DNA of 64,000 nucleotides from Hamadaea tsunoensis DSM 44101. Lineage in GTDB: Bacteria; Actinomycetota; Actinomycetes; Mycobacteriales; Micromonosporaceae. Where the stretch lies: contig NZ_AUAX01000019.1 of assembly GCF_000428945.1 (NCBI RefSeq), positions 62,001 through 126,000 on the forward strand, read 5' to 3'. Every line of letters begins with the position of its first letter. The stretch's first letter is position 1. The notes beneath the pieces were generated by a model. The model made no database searches and was not told the DNA's origin. It saw only the letters and a list, made by a program, of their open reading frames with translations. Made by a program: the position numbers and the translations under genes. Below are positions 1-10,100 of the stretch, piece by piece.

Positions 1-612
1 TTTAGAAAGCGCGACGCAGCACTCGCCGGGTCGCGGGTCCAGCTCCGCGGTCGCGTCCGGGCCCGCGATCCCTTGGCACAGCGCCAGATTCATCGCGCAC
101 ACCAGCAGCGGCTGGTCCTCGGCCACCGGATGGAACGGGCAGTTGCGCAGGCGTACGCGTCGATCCTCCTCATAGGGCTCGTAACCGCGGGCCCGCAGCG
201 TGTCCAGCCAGCCGCCGGGGCTGTGCAGCCGCTCGCCGGACGCGCGCGCAGCCGCCACCGCGCGGTCGTCGGCGTCGAGGTCGTGGACCACCGCCGCGAG
301 CAGCGTGGCGAGGTCGCTGTGGTCGCGCTCGGGCAGCGTGACCTTGCGAGGTGTACGCGCCCGCGAGTACACCTTCGCCGGCCGGCCGCCACCGGGACCG
401 GCGGGTGCCGCCGACAGCCGCGCGAATCCGGTGTCCAGCAGCCCCGCGTCGACGAGCTTGTCGAGATGGAAGGCGGCCAGCGTACGCGAGATGCCGGTGT
501 GCTCGGCGGCCTCGTTGCGACCGACCGGCCGGCCCTGGCCCGCGACGTACTCGTAGAGCGTCCGGCGGACCGGATCGTGCAGGGTCGCCACCGCGCCGAG
601 ATCGTCGTTCAC
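1..612 (-). CDS. ArsR-like HTH transcriptional regulator with C-terminal Cys cluster (3' end cut by window edge)
   Basis: Predicted DNA-binding regulator read from a GTG at 612; 204 codons are visible without a stop, so the gene continues a little beyond base 1. Residues ~24-58 form a winged helix-turn-helix (GRNEAAEHTGISRTLAAFHL). The C-terminal part carries cysteines at 158, 172, 179, 198 and 199 (NCPF, VCAMN, LCQG, PGECCV), like the Fe-S-binding SufR-related regulators, although the spacing is not the classic C-x12-C-x13-C-x14-C. It is divergent from the LCP gene with about 88 bp between starts. A redox or metal-sensing role is inference from the cysteines; the HTH fold is clear. Confidence 0.8.
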   Translation of the reverse strand, partial: MNDDLGAVATLHDPVRRTLYEYVAGQGRPVGRNEAAEHTGISRTLAAFHLDKLVDAGLLDTGFARLSAAPAGPGGGRPAKVYSRARTPRKVTLPERDHSDLATLLAAVVHDLDADDRAVAAARASGERLHSPGGWLDTLRARGYEPYEEDRRVRLRNCPFHPVAEDQPLLVCAMNLALCQGIAGPDATAELDPRPGECCVALSK

Positions 613-700
613 CCTGGCAGTCTGCCTCCTCGAAGTCCGCTCACGCCAACCCCGCGCGGGGCGCCGGGAGGGCGTAGAGTTCCGGCCCGGGGAGGTACGC

Positions 701-1825
701 ATGTCGCGTTCGGTCCGTCTCGGTGTCATCATCGCGGCCATCGTCGTCCTGCTGGGCGGGGGTGCGTACGCGGCCGTCGTGCTGACGCGCGATCACATCG
801 ACAAGGCGATCCCGCAGACCGACCTGTTCGGGCCGAGCGAGTCCCCGGCGGGTTCGCCGTCGCCGGCCGGCAGCCCGTCGCCGCTGCCCGGGTCGGACCT
901 GAAGGGCCCGCTGAACATCCTCATCCTGGGGCTGGACACGCGCGAGTCGATCCCGACGTGGTTCCCGCGTACGGACGCGATCATGATCCTGCACGTCGAC
1001 AAGGATCTGCAGCACGCCTGGCTGACCTCGCTGCCGCGCGACCTCGTCGTGAACATCCCGGCGTTCGCCCCGGCCAGGTTCTCCGGCAGCAAGACGAAGA
1101 TCAACGCGGCGATGGCGTTCGGGTCGCGCGTACCGGGGCAGAACCGGCCCAACATCGCGCAGGGGTTCCAGCTGACGGCCAAGGCGGTGAGCGCGTACAC
1201 CGGCATCGCGCGGTTCGACGCCGGCGCGATCCTCACCTTCCACGGCCTGATGCGGCTGGTCGACGCGCTCGGCGGGATCGACCTCTACGTCGACCAGAAG
1301 ACGACCTCGATCCACCGCCAGCCCAACGGCCTGCCCCGGCCCGAGTGCGGTCACTGCCCGCACGGTTACACCGGCCCGCAGATGACCTACCCGGTCGGGC
1401 AGACGCACATGAACGGCTGGATGGCGCTGGACTACGCGCGGACCCGCTACATCGACGGCGGTGACTACACTCGCCAGCGCCACCAGCGCCAGCTCATCGA
1501 GGCCATCGTCGGCAAGGCCATGAGCACCGACGTGTTCACCAACCCGGCCGCCTTCCAGAAGATCTTCGACGCCCTCGGCGGCACGCTCACCTTCGACGGC
1601 CGCGGCCGCAAGCCGAGTGAGTTCGCGTACGCGCTGCGGCACCTGTCCCCGTCCGCGATCAGCCAGGTGGGCTTCCCGGGCAGCGGGGTCTACAGCGGAT
1701 CGAGCTATCTGGGTGAAAAGCTGGACGGGTCGCAGGTGTCCTACTTCGCGGCCCTGAAGCAGGACAACCTGGCGGCCTGGGTGACGGCGCACGCCAAGTT
1801 GGTCAATGTAGGGTCCCATATCTGA
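701..1825 (+). CDS. LytR-CpsA-Psr (LCP) family cell-wall ligase
   Basis: 374-residue membrane-anchored LCP protein. Members transfer undecaprenyl-linked glycopolymers such as teichoic acid-like polymers or arabinogalactan to peptidoglycan at the outer face of the membrane. An N-terminal transmembrane helix lies at ~7-27, followed by a Ser/Pro-rich linker (~45-65) and the LCP domain from ~70. Diagnostic motifs are GLDTRESIPTWFPRTDAIMI, SLPRDLVV and ALDYARTRYIDGGDYTRQRH, whose Arg/Asp residues bind the pyrophosphate lipid and Mg2+. The ATG at 701 has GGGGAGG about 6 bases upstream. Which glycopolymer it handles cannot be told from sequence. Confidence 0.93.
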   Translation: MSRSVRLGVIIAAIVVLLGGGAYAAVVLTRDHIDKAIPQTDLFGPSESPAGSPSPAGSPSPLPGSDLKGPLNILILGLDTRESIPTWFPRTDAIMILHVDKDLQHAWLTSLPRDLVVNIPAFAPARFSGSKTKINAAMAFGSRVPGQNRPNIAQGFQLTAKAVSAYTGIARFDAGAILTFHGLMRLVDALGGIDLYVDQKTTSIHRQPNGLPRPECGHCPHGYTGPQMTYPVGQTHMNGWMALDYARTRYIDGGDYTRQRHQRQLIEAIVGKAMSTDVFTNPAAFQKIFDALGGTLTFDGRGRKPSEFAYALRHLSPSAISQVGFPGSGVYSGSSYLGEKLDGSQVSYFAALKQDNLAAWVTAHAKLVNVGSHI

Positions 1826-1872
1826 TCTGAACCGAGTTGCCCCGGATGGCACGTATGTGATGAAGTCCGGGG

Positions 1873-2943
1873 ATGGTGGAACTGACGCCGAGTCAGACGG
1901 CCGCGCTGGCCCACGTCCGCGATCAGGCGAACGCCCGCCGGCAGGCCGATCTCGACCGCCTCGCCGACCTGCCCGACCTGCGGCTTTTCATCTCCCGCGT
2001 ACGCGTCTCGACGCCGGTCACCCTCAACTTCCATCCCGACCGGCAGGTGGCCGAGCCGACCGAACTCCTGGCGGCTCGCGCGAGCGCTCCCCGGCGGCGT
2101 ACCGTCGCCGAGGCGCTGTCCGCCGAGGGTGTCTATAGAGGACAGTTCGAGACGGGCATCTCCAACGGCGGCCGGACGGCGTACCCGGGTGGCGACCGGG
2201 ACCTGTGGGAGCAGCGCCTGTTCGGCGACGCCTACCACGCGGGGCAGTACGCCCCGGCCGAGCGGCCCAAGTACGGCGCGCTCAACCTGGCCGGCCACGC
2301 CGACGGCGCCTCGCCGCGGTTCGGGTCCTGCCACGTCCGGCTGCGCCCGGAGGTCAACGAGCGCTGCACGTTCACGGTCGGTGACAGCCACCTCGGCCCG
2401 GCCGACACCGGCACGATCGACGCCTTCGAACCGATCGTCGCGGGGCTGCGCGCGGGCGGGGCCGGCAACCTCGGCTCGGACCTCGACCTGCTGACCATCC
2501 TGCGCGCGCAGCCGCTGCGCCGGGGCATCGGCCGCGCGCTCGACGAGTACGTCGAGGCTCAGGTGCACGGCACCGTCGAGATCGCGCGGGACGTCGACGC
2601 CTTCGTGCTCGACCCCAGCTTCGCCGGTACGCCGAGTGCCGACCACCTCGCCGACCTGGCCGACCGCTGCGGCGTGGTCCTGGAGTGGCACGCCGGATAC
2701 GAGATCGCCCCGGAGGCCGTCGACGACGAGTTCCGCGGTCCGGAGATGCCGGCGTTCGCCGCGCTGGTGGCCAAGACGTTCGACGCCGAGCGGCTGACGG
2801 CCGAGGTGCTCGGGCGGGCCGCCGCGGCGGTCGGCCAGGACCCGGCCGCCTGGTCGTCCTGGGGTACGCCGGACGAGACCCGCCAGCTGGTCAAGTACCT
2901 CTGGCACATCCTGGTGGCGTTCGGCACCCCGTTCAGCCGTTAG
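1873..2943 (+). CDS. DUF3626 family protein
   Basis: 356 residues matching the DUF3626 family, whose function is unknown. Recognisable signatures are GQFETGISNGG (~93-103), GGDRDLWEQRLFG and the central KYGALNL with GSCHVRLRP and FTVGDSH. The first 45 residues are charged and helical, and there is no signal peptide or membrane segment, so it is probably cytoplasmic. It lies 47 bp after the LCP gene on the same strand. The ATG at 1873 has only a weak purine stretch upstream, and the GTG at 1876 is an equally possible start. Family assignment is from memory of the conserved core; no activity is claimed. Confidence 0.75.
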   Translation: MVELTPSQTAALAHVRDQANARRQADLDRLADLPDLRLFISRVRVSTPVTLNFHPDRQVAEPTELLAARASAPRRRTVAEALSAEGVYRGQFETGISNGGRTAYPGGDRDLWEQRLFGDAYHAGQYAPAERPKYGALNLAGHADGASPRFGSCHVRLRPEVNERCTFTVGDSHLGPADTGTIDAFEPIVAGLRAGGAGNLGSDLDLLTILRAQPLRRGIGRALDEYVEAQVHGTVEIARDVDAFVLDPSFAGTPSADHLADLADRCGVVLEWHAGYEIAPEAVDDEFRGPEMPAFAALVAKTFDAERLTAEVLGRAAAAVGQDPAAWSSWGTPDETRQLVKYLWHILVAFGTPFSR

Positions 2944-2959
2944 CCGCTACCAGATCCGC

Positions 2960-3832
2960 TCAGCCGTCGGCCTCCACGAGGTCCGCCACGACCTCGGCGA
3001 ACGCGTCCAGCGACAGTGAGATGTGCCCGTGCCCCGGGCGCAGCCGCGCGCGTACGCCCGGGATGTGCTCGGTCAGCCACCGCCCGTGCGCGTACGGGAC
3101 CATGAGGTCGAGGTCGCCCTGCCAGACGGCGACCGGAACCTTGATGTCGGACAGGTCGAATCCCCAGTCGGCGACGAAGGCGAGATCGTCGTCCCGCCAG
3201 CCGTCGGTCCCGTGCGACACGGCGGTACGCAGGCTGTCGACGAAGTACCGCGCGGCCTCGCCGGTCAGCGCGTCCCGGTCGACCGGCGGCAGCAGGCCGG
3301 CCATCGCCTCGATCATCCCGTCCACCTCGGCGGCGGCGAAGTGCGGCCCGGCCTGGGCCAGCCACGGTTGCAGCGCTTCGGCGCCGGCGACGGCCAACCC
3401 GAACTCCTCGACGTTCTCCGGACCCATCCCGGCCAGGAAGTCCAGCCCCGGTACGCCGTACGGCCCCACGCCCGCGATGGTGGCGGCCGCCTTGCACCGG
3501 TCCGGCAGGAGGGCCGCGCAGGCGAGCGAGTGCGGGCCGCCCCCGGAAGCGCCGATCGAATAGAACCCGTCCAGGCCGAGATGGTCCAAAATGGACACCA
3601 CGTCGGCCGCGCAGTCGGCGACCGTACGCCCCGGCTGCGGATCGGAGGTGTCGTAACCCGGCCGTGAATAGGTGATCAGGCGCAGTCCGGCCTCGGCGGC
3701 CGCCTTCACATACGGTCCGTACTGGGTCGCGGCGCCCGGCGTACCGTGGTGGAACACGAGCGGGACACCGTTTTCGGGGCCGTCCACGAGAACGTCGAGA
3801 GCGCGGCCGTCGGGTGTGCGTACAGTCGTCAT
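2960..3832 (-). CDS. alpha/beta hydrolase
   Basis: 290-residue alpha/beta-hydrolase-fold enzyme, probably an esterase or lipase-like hydrolase in the cytoplasm. The oxyanion loop is FHHGTPG (~27-33), the nucleophile elbow is GASGGG with Ser96, and the general base is in GHGHISL near the C terminus; the acid is likely Asp in WQGDLDLMVP. Its ATG directly abuts the TAG stop of the upstream thiolase gene (TAGATG), so the two are surely translated together. It is clearly paralogous to the hydrolase at 11571-12470: both have the PHALACAALLP-type stretch after the nucleophile elbow. The substrate is unknown. Confidence 0.9.
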   Translation of the reverse strand: MTTVRTPDGRALDVLVDGPENGVPLVFHHGTPGAATQYGPYVKAAAEAGLRLITYSRPGYDTSDPQPGRTVADCAADVVSILDHLGLDGFYSIGASGGGPHSLACAALLPDRCKAAATIAGVGPYGVPGLDFLAGMGPENVEEFGLAVAGAEALQPWLAQAGPHFAAAEVDGMIEAMAGLLPPVDRDALTGEAARYFVDSLRTAVSHGTDGWRDDDLAFVADWGFDLSDIKVPVAVWQGDLDLMVPYAHGRWLTEHIPGVRARLRPGHGHISLSLDAFAEVVADLVEADG

Positions 3833-5005
3833 CTAAACCTCCAGGACCACGGCGAGACCTTGACCGACCCCGATGCAGATCGCGGCCAGACCGTACCCTC
3901 CACCCGCCTCCCGCAGCTGGTACGCGAGCTGCCCGAGGATACGCCCGCCGGACGCGCCGAGCGGGTGGCCGACGGCGAGCGCGCCCCCGGCGATGTTGAC
4001 GATCGCGGGGTCGAGCTCGGGCCAGGCGGCGAGGCACGCGAGCGACTGCGCCGCGAAGGCCTCGTTCAGCTCGACCGCCTTGAGGTCACCCCACCCGATG
4101 CCGGCCCGCCGCAGCGCGCGCTGCGCCGCCTCGACCGGCCCGACCCCGAACACGTCTGGATCCACCCCCGCCGCGCCGCGCCCCGCGATCCGGGCCAGCG
4201 GCGCGAACCGCCGCGCGGCCGCCTCGTCACCCAGCAGTACCGCGGACGCCCCGTCGTTGAGCGGCGAGGAGTTGCCGGCCGTCACCGTGCCGTCGGCCCG
4301 GAACACCGGCTTCAGCTTCGCGAGCGCCGCCAGGCTGGTGTCCGGCCGGACGCTCTCGTCGCGTTCCAGATCGGCGCCGGGGACCGCGACGACGTGCGAG
4401 CCGTAGAAGCCCGCGTCCCACGCCCGCGCCGCCTTCTGGTGGCTGGCCAGCGCGAACTCGTCCTGCTCCGCCCGACCGATCTTGAACCTCTCGGCCAGGA
4501 TCTCCGTACTCTCGCCGAGCGACACGGTCCACCGCTCCGGCATCCGCGGGTTGACCATGCGCCAGCCCAGCGTCGTCGAGTGCATGGTCTCGTGCCCCTG
4601 CGGGAAACCCTTGGCCGGCTTCAACATCACCCACGGCGCCCGGCTCATCGCCTCCACGCCGCCGGCCACGACCAGGCTCGCGTCACCCACCGCGATCGTC
4701 CGGCTGGCCTGCATCGCCGCGTCCAGCCCCGACCCGCACAACCGGTTCACCGTCGTGCCCGGCACGCTCGTCGGCCACCCGGCCAGCAGCGCGGCCATCC
4801 GGGCGACGTCGCGGTTGTCCTCGCCCGCCTGGTTCGCGGCCCCGAGATACACCTCGTCGACCTCGCCGGGGTCGAGGCCCGTCCGCTCCATGAGAGCGGT
4901 CAGGACGTGCGCTGCAAGATCATCTGGGCGTACGCCGGAGAGCGCGCCACCATAGCGGCCGAAGGGGGTCCGGACGGCGTCGAGGAGGTAGACATCATTG
5001 GCCAC
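3833..5005 (-). CDS. acetyl-CoA acyltransferase (thiolase)
   Basis: 390-residue thiolase, the usual length, catalysing acyl-CoA + acetyl-CoA <-> 3-ketoacyl-CoA + CoA. The acyl-enzyme cysteine is Cys90 in NRLCGSG, the second-half His is in GHPLGASGGRI and the deprotonating Cys is in AICIGVGQG, so all active-site residues are present. The VNRLCGSGLDA and GGVEAMSRAP motifs resemble the PcaF/beta-ketoadipyl-CoA thiolase branch, but no aromatic-degradation genes are nearby. It is followed with zero gap by an alpha/beta hydrolase, which suggests degradation of an unidentified acyl-CoA or ester. General thiolase function is firm; the specific substrate is not. Confidence 0.92.
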   Translation of the reverse strand: MANDVYLLDAVRTPFGRYGGALSGVRPDDLAAHVLTALMERTGLDPGEVDEVYLGAANQAGEDNRDVARMAALLAGWPTSVPGTTVNRLCGSGLDAAMQASRTIAVGDASLVVAGGVEAMSRAPWVMLKPAKGFPQGHETMHSTTLGWRMVNPRMPERWTVSLGESTEILAERFKIGRAEQDEFALASHQKAARAWDAGFYGSHVVAVPGADLERDESVRPDTSLAALAKLKPVFRADGTVTAGNSSPLNDGASAVLLGDEAAARRFAPLARIAGRGAAGVDPDVFGVGPVEAAQRALRRAGIGWGDLKAVELNEAFAAQSLACLAAWPELDPAIVNIAGGALAVGHPLGASGGRILGQLAYQLREAGGGYGLAAICIGVGQGLAVVLEV

Positions 5006-5018
5006 GGGGCAATTATGG

Positions 5019-6476
5019 CTAGTCGTGGTACATACGGTCGAGGTCGATCAGCTCCACGTCGGCCGCCGATTCCCGCAGTTCCCTGGTGAAACCGCTGCGG
5101 CTGAACAACAACAGGCGTACGCGTTCGGTCACCTTGTCGGCGGGCAGCAGATCGCGCAGGTGGCGCAGCCGTTCGAGCTCACCGTCGCCGACCGGGCGGG
5201 TGGTCGCCTTCGCCTCGCCGATCGCCAGGATGCGGTCACCGGCGAACGGTTCCGAGTGCATCGCGACGACGTCCAGCTCGTGACCCTGCCGGTGCTCCCG
5301 GCAGGCGAGCGTCGCCGGGCGTACCGAGGTCGGCAGGCCGCCGAGGACCTCGTCGTCAGCGTGTTCCAGCGTCCACGCCCTGGCCATGGCCTCGAAATGC
5401 GGACCGTAGATCTTCGAGGAGACGGTCGCCGCGGCGGCCCGCCAGACCCGCTCGGCCGCGCCGATCGCGAGCGGCGCCTCGTTGGGAGCCACGACGAGCT
5501 GATGCCATCGGATGACCGGTTCGGCCACCGAGTAGACCGGCCGCTGCGCACGCAACGCGTCGTCCGTACGCTCGATGAACCGCACCTCCTCCAGCACGGC
5601 GAGCGCGTGGCCGATGGCGTTCGGCAGCCGGTCGAGCGCCGCGGCGATCTCGGCCCGGCGGTGCGCGCCCCGGCTCACGGCGGCGAGTACCGCGAAGTAG
5701 AGCGCGGGATCCACGAGCTCCGGCTGCTGCTGCAGGAGAACGTCGCCCTCGGCGTAGATCACCTCATTGGGGTCGAGCAATCGCCGGCAGGCCCAGTCGT
5801 CGAAACCCTCGACGCTCTCCGGCACCTCGCCGACCATCCCCTTGTACGCCGGCGTACCGCCCAGGAGCGCGTCGACGCGGAAGGCGAGTTCGGGGCGGTC
5901 GCCCAGTCCCCAGAACTCGGCGGCGTCCCGGTACCGGAACGGGTGGATCATGACGTTGACCTGTGCCCGGCCGCGCAGGGGAGCGGAGCCGCCGAGGAGG
6001 TCGCGCATGGTGGACAGCGCGCTGCCGCAGAGGATGAGCCGGGCGTTGCCGCCGGTGTGCGCCCACTGGCCGGGATCGAGGGCGATCTGGATGATCGAGG
6101 CCATCCCCTCGACCGAGTCGGTGAGGTAGCTGAACTCGTCGATGACGACCGGAAACCCGGTCTTCTGATCGTCGCCGAGCCGCAACAACGCGTCGACGGC
6201 GGCCGGCCAGTCGCTGAAGTAGGAGACCGGCCGCCCGAGCCGGCGGCAGTACGCCTCGCTCAGCGCCCGGAGGTTCTGCGCGGCGGACTGTTGCGTCGCC
6301 CCGAACATGAAGCCGCCGGCTGCCTCGACCAGGCTCGCGAGCAGAAAGGTCTTGCCCTGGCGACGTCGGCCGTAGACCAGCCCGAGCCGGGCACCCGGGC
6401 CGGGCGTCTCGACGAAGTCGCTCAGGGCCCGCCACTCGCGGGTCCGGTCGAAGATCAGCGGCGGTTTCTCGATCAA
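5019..6476 (-). CDS. DUF234-type AAA ATPase (archaeal ATPase-like)
   Basis: 485-residue P-loop ATPase of the archaeal-ATPase/DUF234 type. Walker A is GRRRQGKT (36-43) and Walker B is VVIDEF (110-115). A winged-helix region follows at about 265-320 (HRRAEIAAALDRLPNAIGHALAVLEEVRFIER). The C-terminal DUF234 part contains ELDVVAMHS and ILAIGEAKAT, reminiscent of a PD-(D/E)xK nuclease core. The start is a TTG at 6476 with GGGAG five bases upstream. The start lies about ten bases downstream of a perfect 39-bp palindrome (6487-6525). Proteins of this class are common as single genes in actinomycetes and archaea, and their role is unsettled; a defence or mobile role is only speculation. Confidence 0.85.
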   Translation of the reverse strand: MIEKPPLIFDRTREWRALSDFVETPGPGARLGLVYGRRRQGKTFLLASLVEAAGGFMFGATQQSAAQNLRALSEAYCRRLGRPVSYFSDWPAAVDALLRLGDDQKTGFPVVIDEFSYLTDSVEGMASIIQIALDPGQWAHTGGNARLILCGSALSTMRDLLGGSAPLRGRAQVNVMIHPFRYRDAAEFWGLGDRPELAFRVDALLGGTPAYKGMVGEVPESVEGFDDWACRRLLDPNEVIYAEGDVLLQQQPELVDPALYFAVLAAVSRGAHRRAEIAAALDRLPNAIGHALAVLEEVRFIERTDDALRAQRPVYSVAEPVIRWHQLVVAPNEAPLAIGAAERVWRAAAATVSSKIYGPHFEAMARAWTLEHADDEVLGGLPTSVRPATLACREHRQGHELDVVAMHSEPFAGDRILAIGEAKATTRPVGDGELERLRHLRDLLPADKVTERVRLLLFSRSGFTRELRESAADVELIDLDRMYHD

Positions 6477-6486
6477 GGGTGCTCCC

Positions 6487-6525
6487 GATGTAGAACTCCA
6501 GTTAGTCTAACTGGAGTTCTACATC
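6487..6525. promoter_or_regulatory. Perfect 39-bp palindrome upstream of the DUF234 ATPase
   Basis: Arms of 19 bases (GATGTAGAACTCCAGTTAG and its exact complement) flank a single central T at 6506. The site contains the last codons and the TAA stop of the hemerythrin-like gene and ends ten bases before the ATPase start codon. It has no T-run, so it is more likely an operator or recognition site than an intrinsic terminator. Its lower GC than the flanks fits a protein-binding site. Confidence 0.85.
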
Positions 6526-6915
6526 TTTGTCGCTGGTCAGGCGGTTGAGGGCGTCGACAAGTTTGCGCTCCTCGTAGGTGAAGTGCGTTTCGAGGAGTGC
6601 CGCCAGCGTGTCCAGCTCCTGCGGGCTCGGCGACTCGCGTACGCGTACGAGGGCGTCGGCGACGATCCGGTGGTCGGCCCGCAGCTCGTCGAGCACCGGC
6701 GTGAGTTCCGGGTACTCGGCGGCGAGGGTGGCGAAGACGTCGGCGTCCTCGGCGGTGTGGTGGCGGGTCACCGCCGTGCAGAACGCCGCGCAATGCACTC
6801 GCAGATCCGCGGCCGGTACGCGTCCGTCCCGCAGGTCGGCGAGCTGTTCCCGCAGGCGGATGTGGATGTCGATCAACTGGTTGCCGAGGGCGGACAGCCG
6901 GCTCGGTGGGGTCAT
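6502..6915 (-). CDS. Hemerythrin-like HHE cation-binding domain protein
   Basis: 137-residue four-helix-bundle protein with the HHE pattern: IDIHIRLREQL, CTAVTRHHTAEDADVF, LDELRADHRIVADAL and LLETHFTYEERKLV, which supply the His/Glu ligands of a di-iron site. Such small hemerythrins sense or carry O2 or NO. I place the start at ATG 6915 (MTPPSRLSALGNQL), the usual beginning for this family, preceded by a GGGAC stretch; ATG 6948 (MEARYL) is possible. The stop lies in the centre of the 39-bp palindrome, 25 bp before the ATPase start, so both genes may share a transcript. Confidence 0.85.
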   Translation of the reverse strand: MTPPSRLSALGNQLIDIHIRLREQLADLRDGRVPAADLRVHCAAFCTAVTRHHTAEDADVFATLAAEYPELTPVLDELRADHRIVADALVRVRESPSPQELDTLAALLETHFTYEERKLVDALNRLTSDKDVELQLD

Positions 6916-7116
6916 GACGAAAGGTCCCGTCAGGTACCGCGCCTCCATGCCCTCGGCGGACGAGTTGCCGGGTACACCGCGACGCTGCCTGAACCTTACC
7001 GCTGTCCGGCTGGCTCTCACCCCCTGACGGGCGTACTCCGGCCGGAGCACTGTCCGGGGTGGATCGTCCGCGCATACTCTGGAGATTCATGCTCTGCTAT
7101 GTCTCGGGGAGTACGC

Positions 7117-10100
7117 GTGGACAACCGCCGCGGCCAGGTCGTCACGTTCTACTCCTACAAGGGCGGTGTCGGGCGGACGATGGCGCTGGCCAACGTCGCG
7201 TGGATCCTGGCCGCCAACGGCAAGCGCGTCCTGGCCGCCGACTGGGATCTGGAGTCGCCGGGGCTGTACCGGTTCTTCCATCCGTTCCTGGACGCGTACG
7301 ACCTGGCGGGCACGGGCGGGATCATCGATCTCATCCGGGAGTACGAGTGGGCCGCGACCCGGCGGGTCCCCCGGCGCGAGGACTGGTACGCCGAGTACGC
7401 CCGCGTGGCCCGCTGGGCGGTCCCGTTGACGTGGGAGTTCCCGGGCGGGGGCGGGATCGACTTCCTGCCCGCCGGGCGGCAGAACAACGAGTACACGGCG
7501 ACGCTCAACAACATGGACTGGGACACGTTCCACGATCATCTGGGCGGCGGCCAGTTCCTGGACGCGCTGCGGGCCGACATGAAGGCCGGCTACGACTACG
7601 CGCTGATCGACAGCCGGACGGGCTACAGCGACGTGGCCGACATCTGCGCGATCCACCTGCCGGACACGCTGGTCGACTGCTTCACCTACAGCGAGCAGAG
7701 CATCGTCGGCGCGGTGAACACCGCCCGGAAGGTGCGGGACCGGTACCGGGCCCGCAACATCCGCGTACTGCCGGTGCCGATGCGGGTCGATCCGGCCGAG
7801 AAGGTCAAGGCGGAGATCGCCCGGCAGGTCGCCACGCGCCGGTTCGCCGGCTTCCCCGACCTGCCCGAGCCGGAGCGGTCGGCGTACTGGGCCGAGGTGG
7901 GGGTGCCCTACCAGTCGTACTACGCCTTCGAGGAGACCCTGGCCACGTTCGCCGACCGGCCGGGCGAGCCGCGGTCGCTGCTGCGCGCGTACGAGCGGTT
8001 GACCGGGCTGGTCAGCCAGGGCGAGGTCGCCGCGCTCCCGCCGATGGACGACGACGCGCGGGTCGCGTACAGCCGGCGGTTCACGCGGCGGTACAGCACC
8101 GTCGAGGAGGAGATCGTCCTGCGGTACGAGCCGGCCGACCAGGTGTGGGCCGAGTGGGCCGGGGACCTGCTGCGCTCGGCGGGCGTACGCGTCCACGATC
8201 CCCGGGCCGCCGCGACCGGGCGTACGCCGGCCGCCCGCGAACTGATCATCGTGTCGCACGCGGACTGGCCGCGGGACGTCGTGACCGCCGCGCTGCCCGG
8301 GCCGGCCGCGTCGCTGCCGTTCATCGTGCACGTCAACCATGCCCGCCCGGCCGGGCCGTATCCGGGGGTCTCCGTCTACGGGCTCGCCCCGCGGGCGGCC
8401 GCGGAACGGCTGCTGGTCCTCGTCGGGCACACCGGCGGCCGGCCCGACCCGTTCAGTGCGCGCTATCCCGGGCACGGGCCGGCGGTCTTCGGCGTACCGG
8501 GGCGCAATCCGGCGTTCACCGGGCGGGAGAGCGCGCTGGCGACCCTGCGCGACCGGCTGCGGGCCGACGGTCCGGCCGCCGATCAGCCCACCCGGCTCGT
8601 CGCCCTCTGCGGGATGGGCGGGGTCGGCAAGACCCAGCTCGCGATCGAGTACGCGCACCGCTTCCGCTCGTCCTACGACGTCGTCTGGTGGATCCGGGCG
8701 GAGCCGGCGACCTTCGCGGACGCGGAACTGGCCGACCTCGGTACGCGGCTCGGCGTACCCGGTTCGGAGCAGCGTACGGTCGCGGGGTCGGCCCGGGCCG
8801 CCCTCGTCGCCCTGGAAAAGGGGGACTTCGGCCGCTGGCTGCTCATCTTCGACAGCGCCGAGGACGTCGAGCGCATCCGCGACTTCCTGCCCCGCAGCGG
8901 CGGCAGCGTCCTGATCACGTCGCGGGCCCGGTCCTGGGCCGAGATCGCGTACACCCTGGGGGTGGATGTCTTCAGCCGCGAGGAGAGCGTGACCCACCTG
9001 CGGCAACGAGTCGCGGGGCTGGGGTCGGAGCCGGCGGCGCGGGTGGCCGAGATGCTCGGCGACCTGCCGATCGCGGTGGCGGCGGCGGGCGCGTGGCTCG
9101 CGGACTCGGGCGTGCCGGTGGAGTCCTATGTGGCGGAACTTACCCGCGTGGGCCAGGACGACCCCGCGGTGCAGGCCACCTGGGACCTGTCGCTGGAGCG
9201 GCTGCGCGGGCGGTCACCCGCCGCGTTCCGCCTGCTCCAGCTGTGCTCGGTGCTCGCGCCCGAGGTCTCGCTCGACCTGGTCTACGGCGACGAGATGGCC
9301 GCCGCGCTGCGCCGCGTCGAGGGCGGCTTCGCCTCGCGCATCGGCCGCGGCAAGCTCGTCCAGGAGAACAACCGGCTGGCGCTGCTCAAGGTCGACGCGC
9401 AGAGCAACCGCGTCCTGGTCCACCGGCTTCTCCAGCAGGTCGTCCGCGGCCGCATGAGCGCGGCCGAACTGGGCCAGACCCGGCACGAGGCGCACCTGGT
9501 GCTGGCGGCGTCGCGGCCCGGCGGCAGCGTCGACGACCCCGAGACCTGGCCGCGCCTGCAACTGCTCTGGCCGCACGTCGCCGCCACCGAGGCGATGACC
9601 TGCCCCGACCCCGGCGTACGCGACCTGCTCGTGGACCAGGTCCGCTACCTCTACCTGCGCGGGGATCTCGACGGGGGTGCCCGGCTGGCGGCCCAGGTGA
9701 TCGCCGAATGGGCCCGGAAACCGGCCGACGAGGTGCTCACCCGGCAGTTGCTGCAGATCCGGTTCAACCTCGCGAACATCCTGCGGCGCCTCGGCCGGTA
9801 CGCGGAGGCGTACACATTGGACGAGGAGGTGCTGGCCGATCAGGGGCGGCTGTTCGGGGCGGCCGATCCCGACGCCCTCATGACGGCCGGTGGACTCGCC
9901 GCCGACCTGCGCGCCCTCGGCCGGTACGCCGATTCGCTGGCCCGCGACGAGGCCACCTACGCCGCCTGGCGCGAGGACTTCGGCGACGATCATCCGCGTA
10001 CGCTGGTGGCGCTGAACAACCTGGCGTCGGCGTACCGGCTGATGGGAGACTTCCGCGAGGCCCGCGTACGCGACCAGGCGGTGTACAGCCGCTACCGGGT

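Noticed and set aside
90-392. Minus-strand frame of 100 codons near the left edge
   Set aside because: It is out of phase with the HTH/Cys-cluster regulator, which has recognisable domain motifs.
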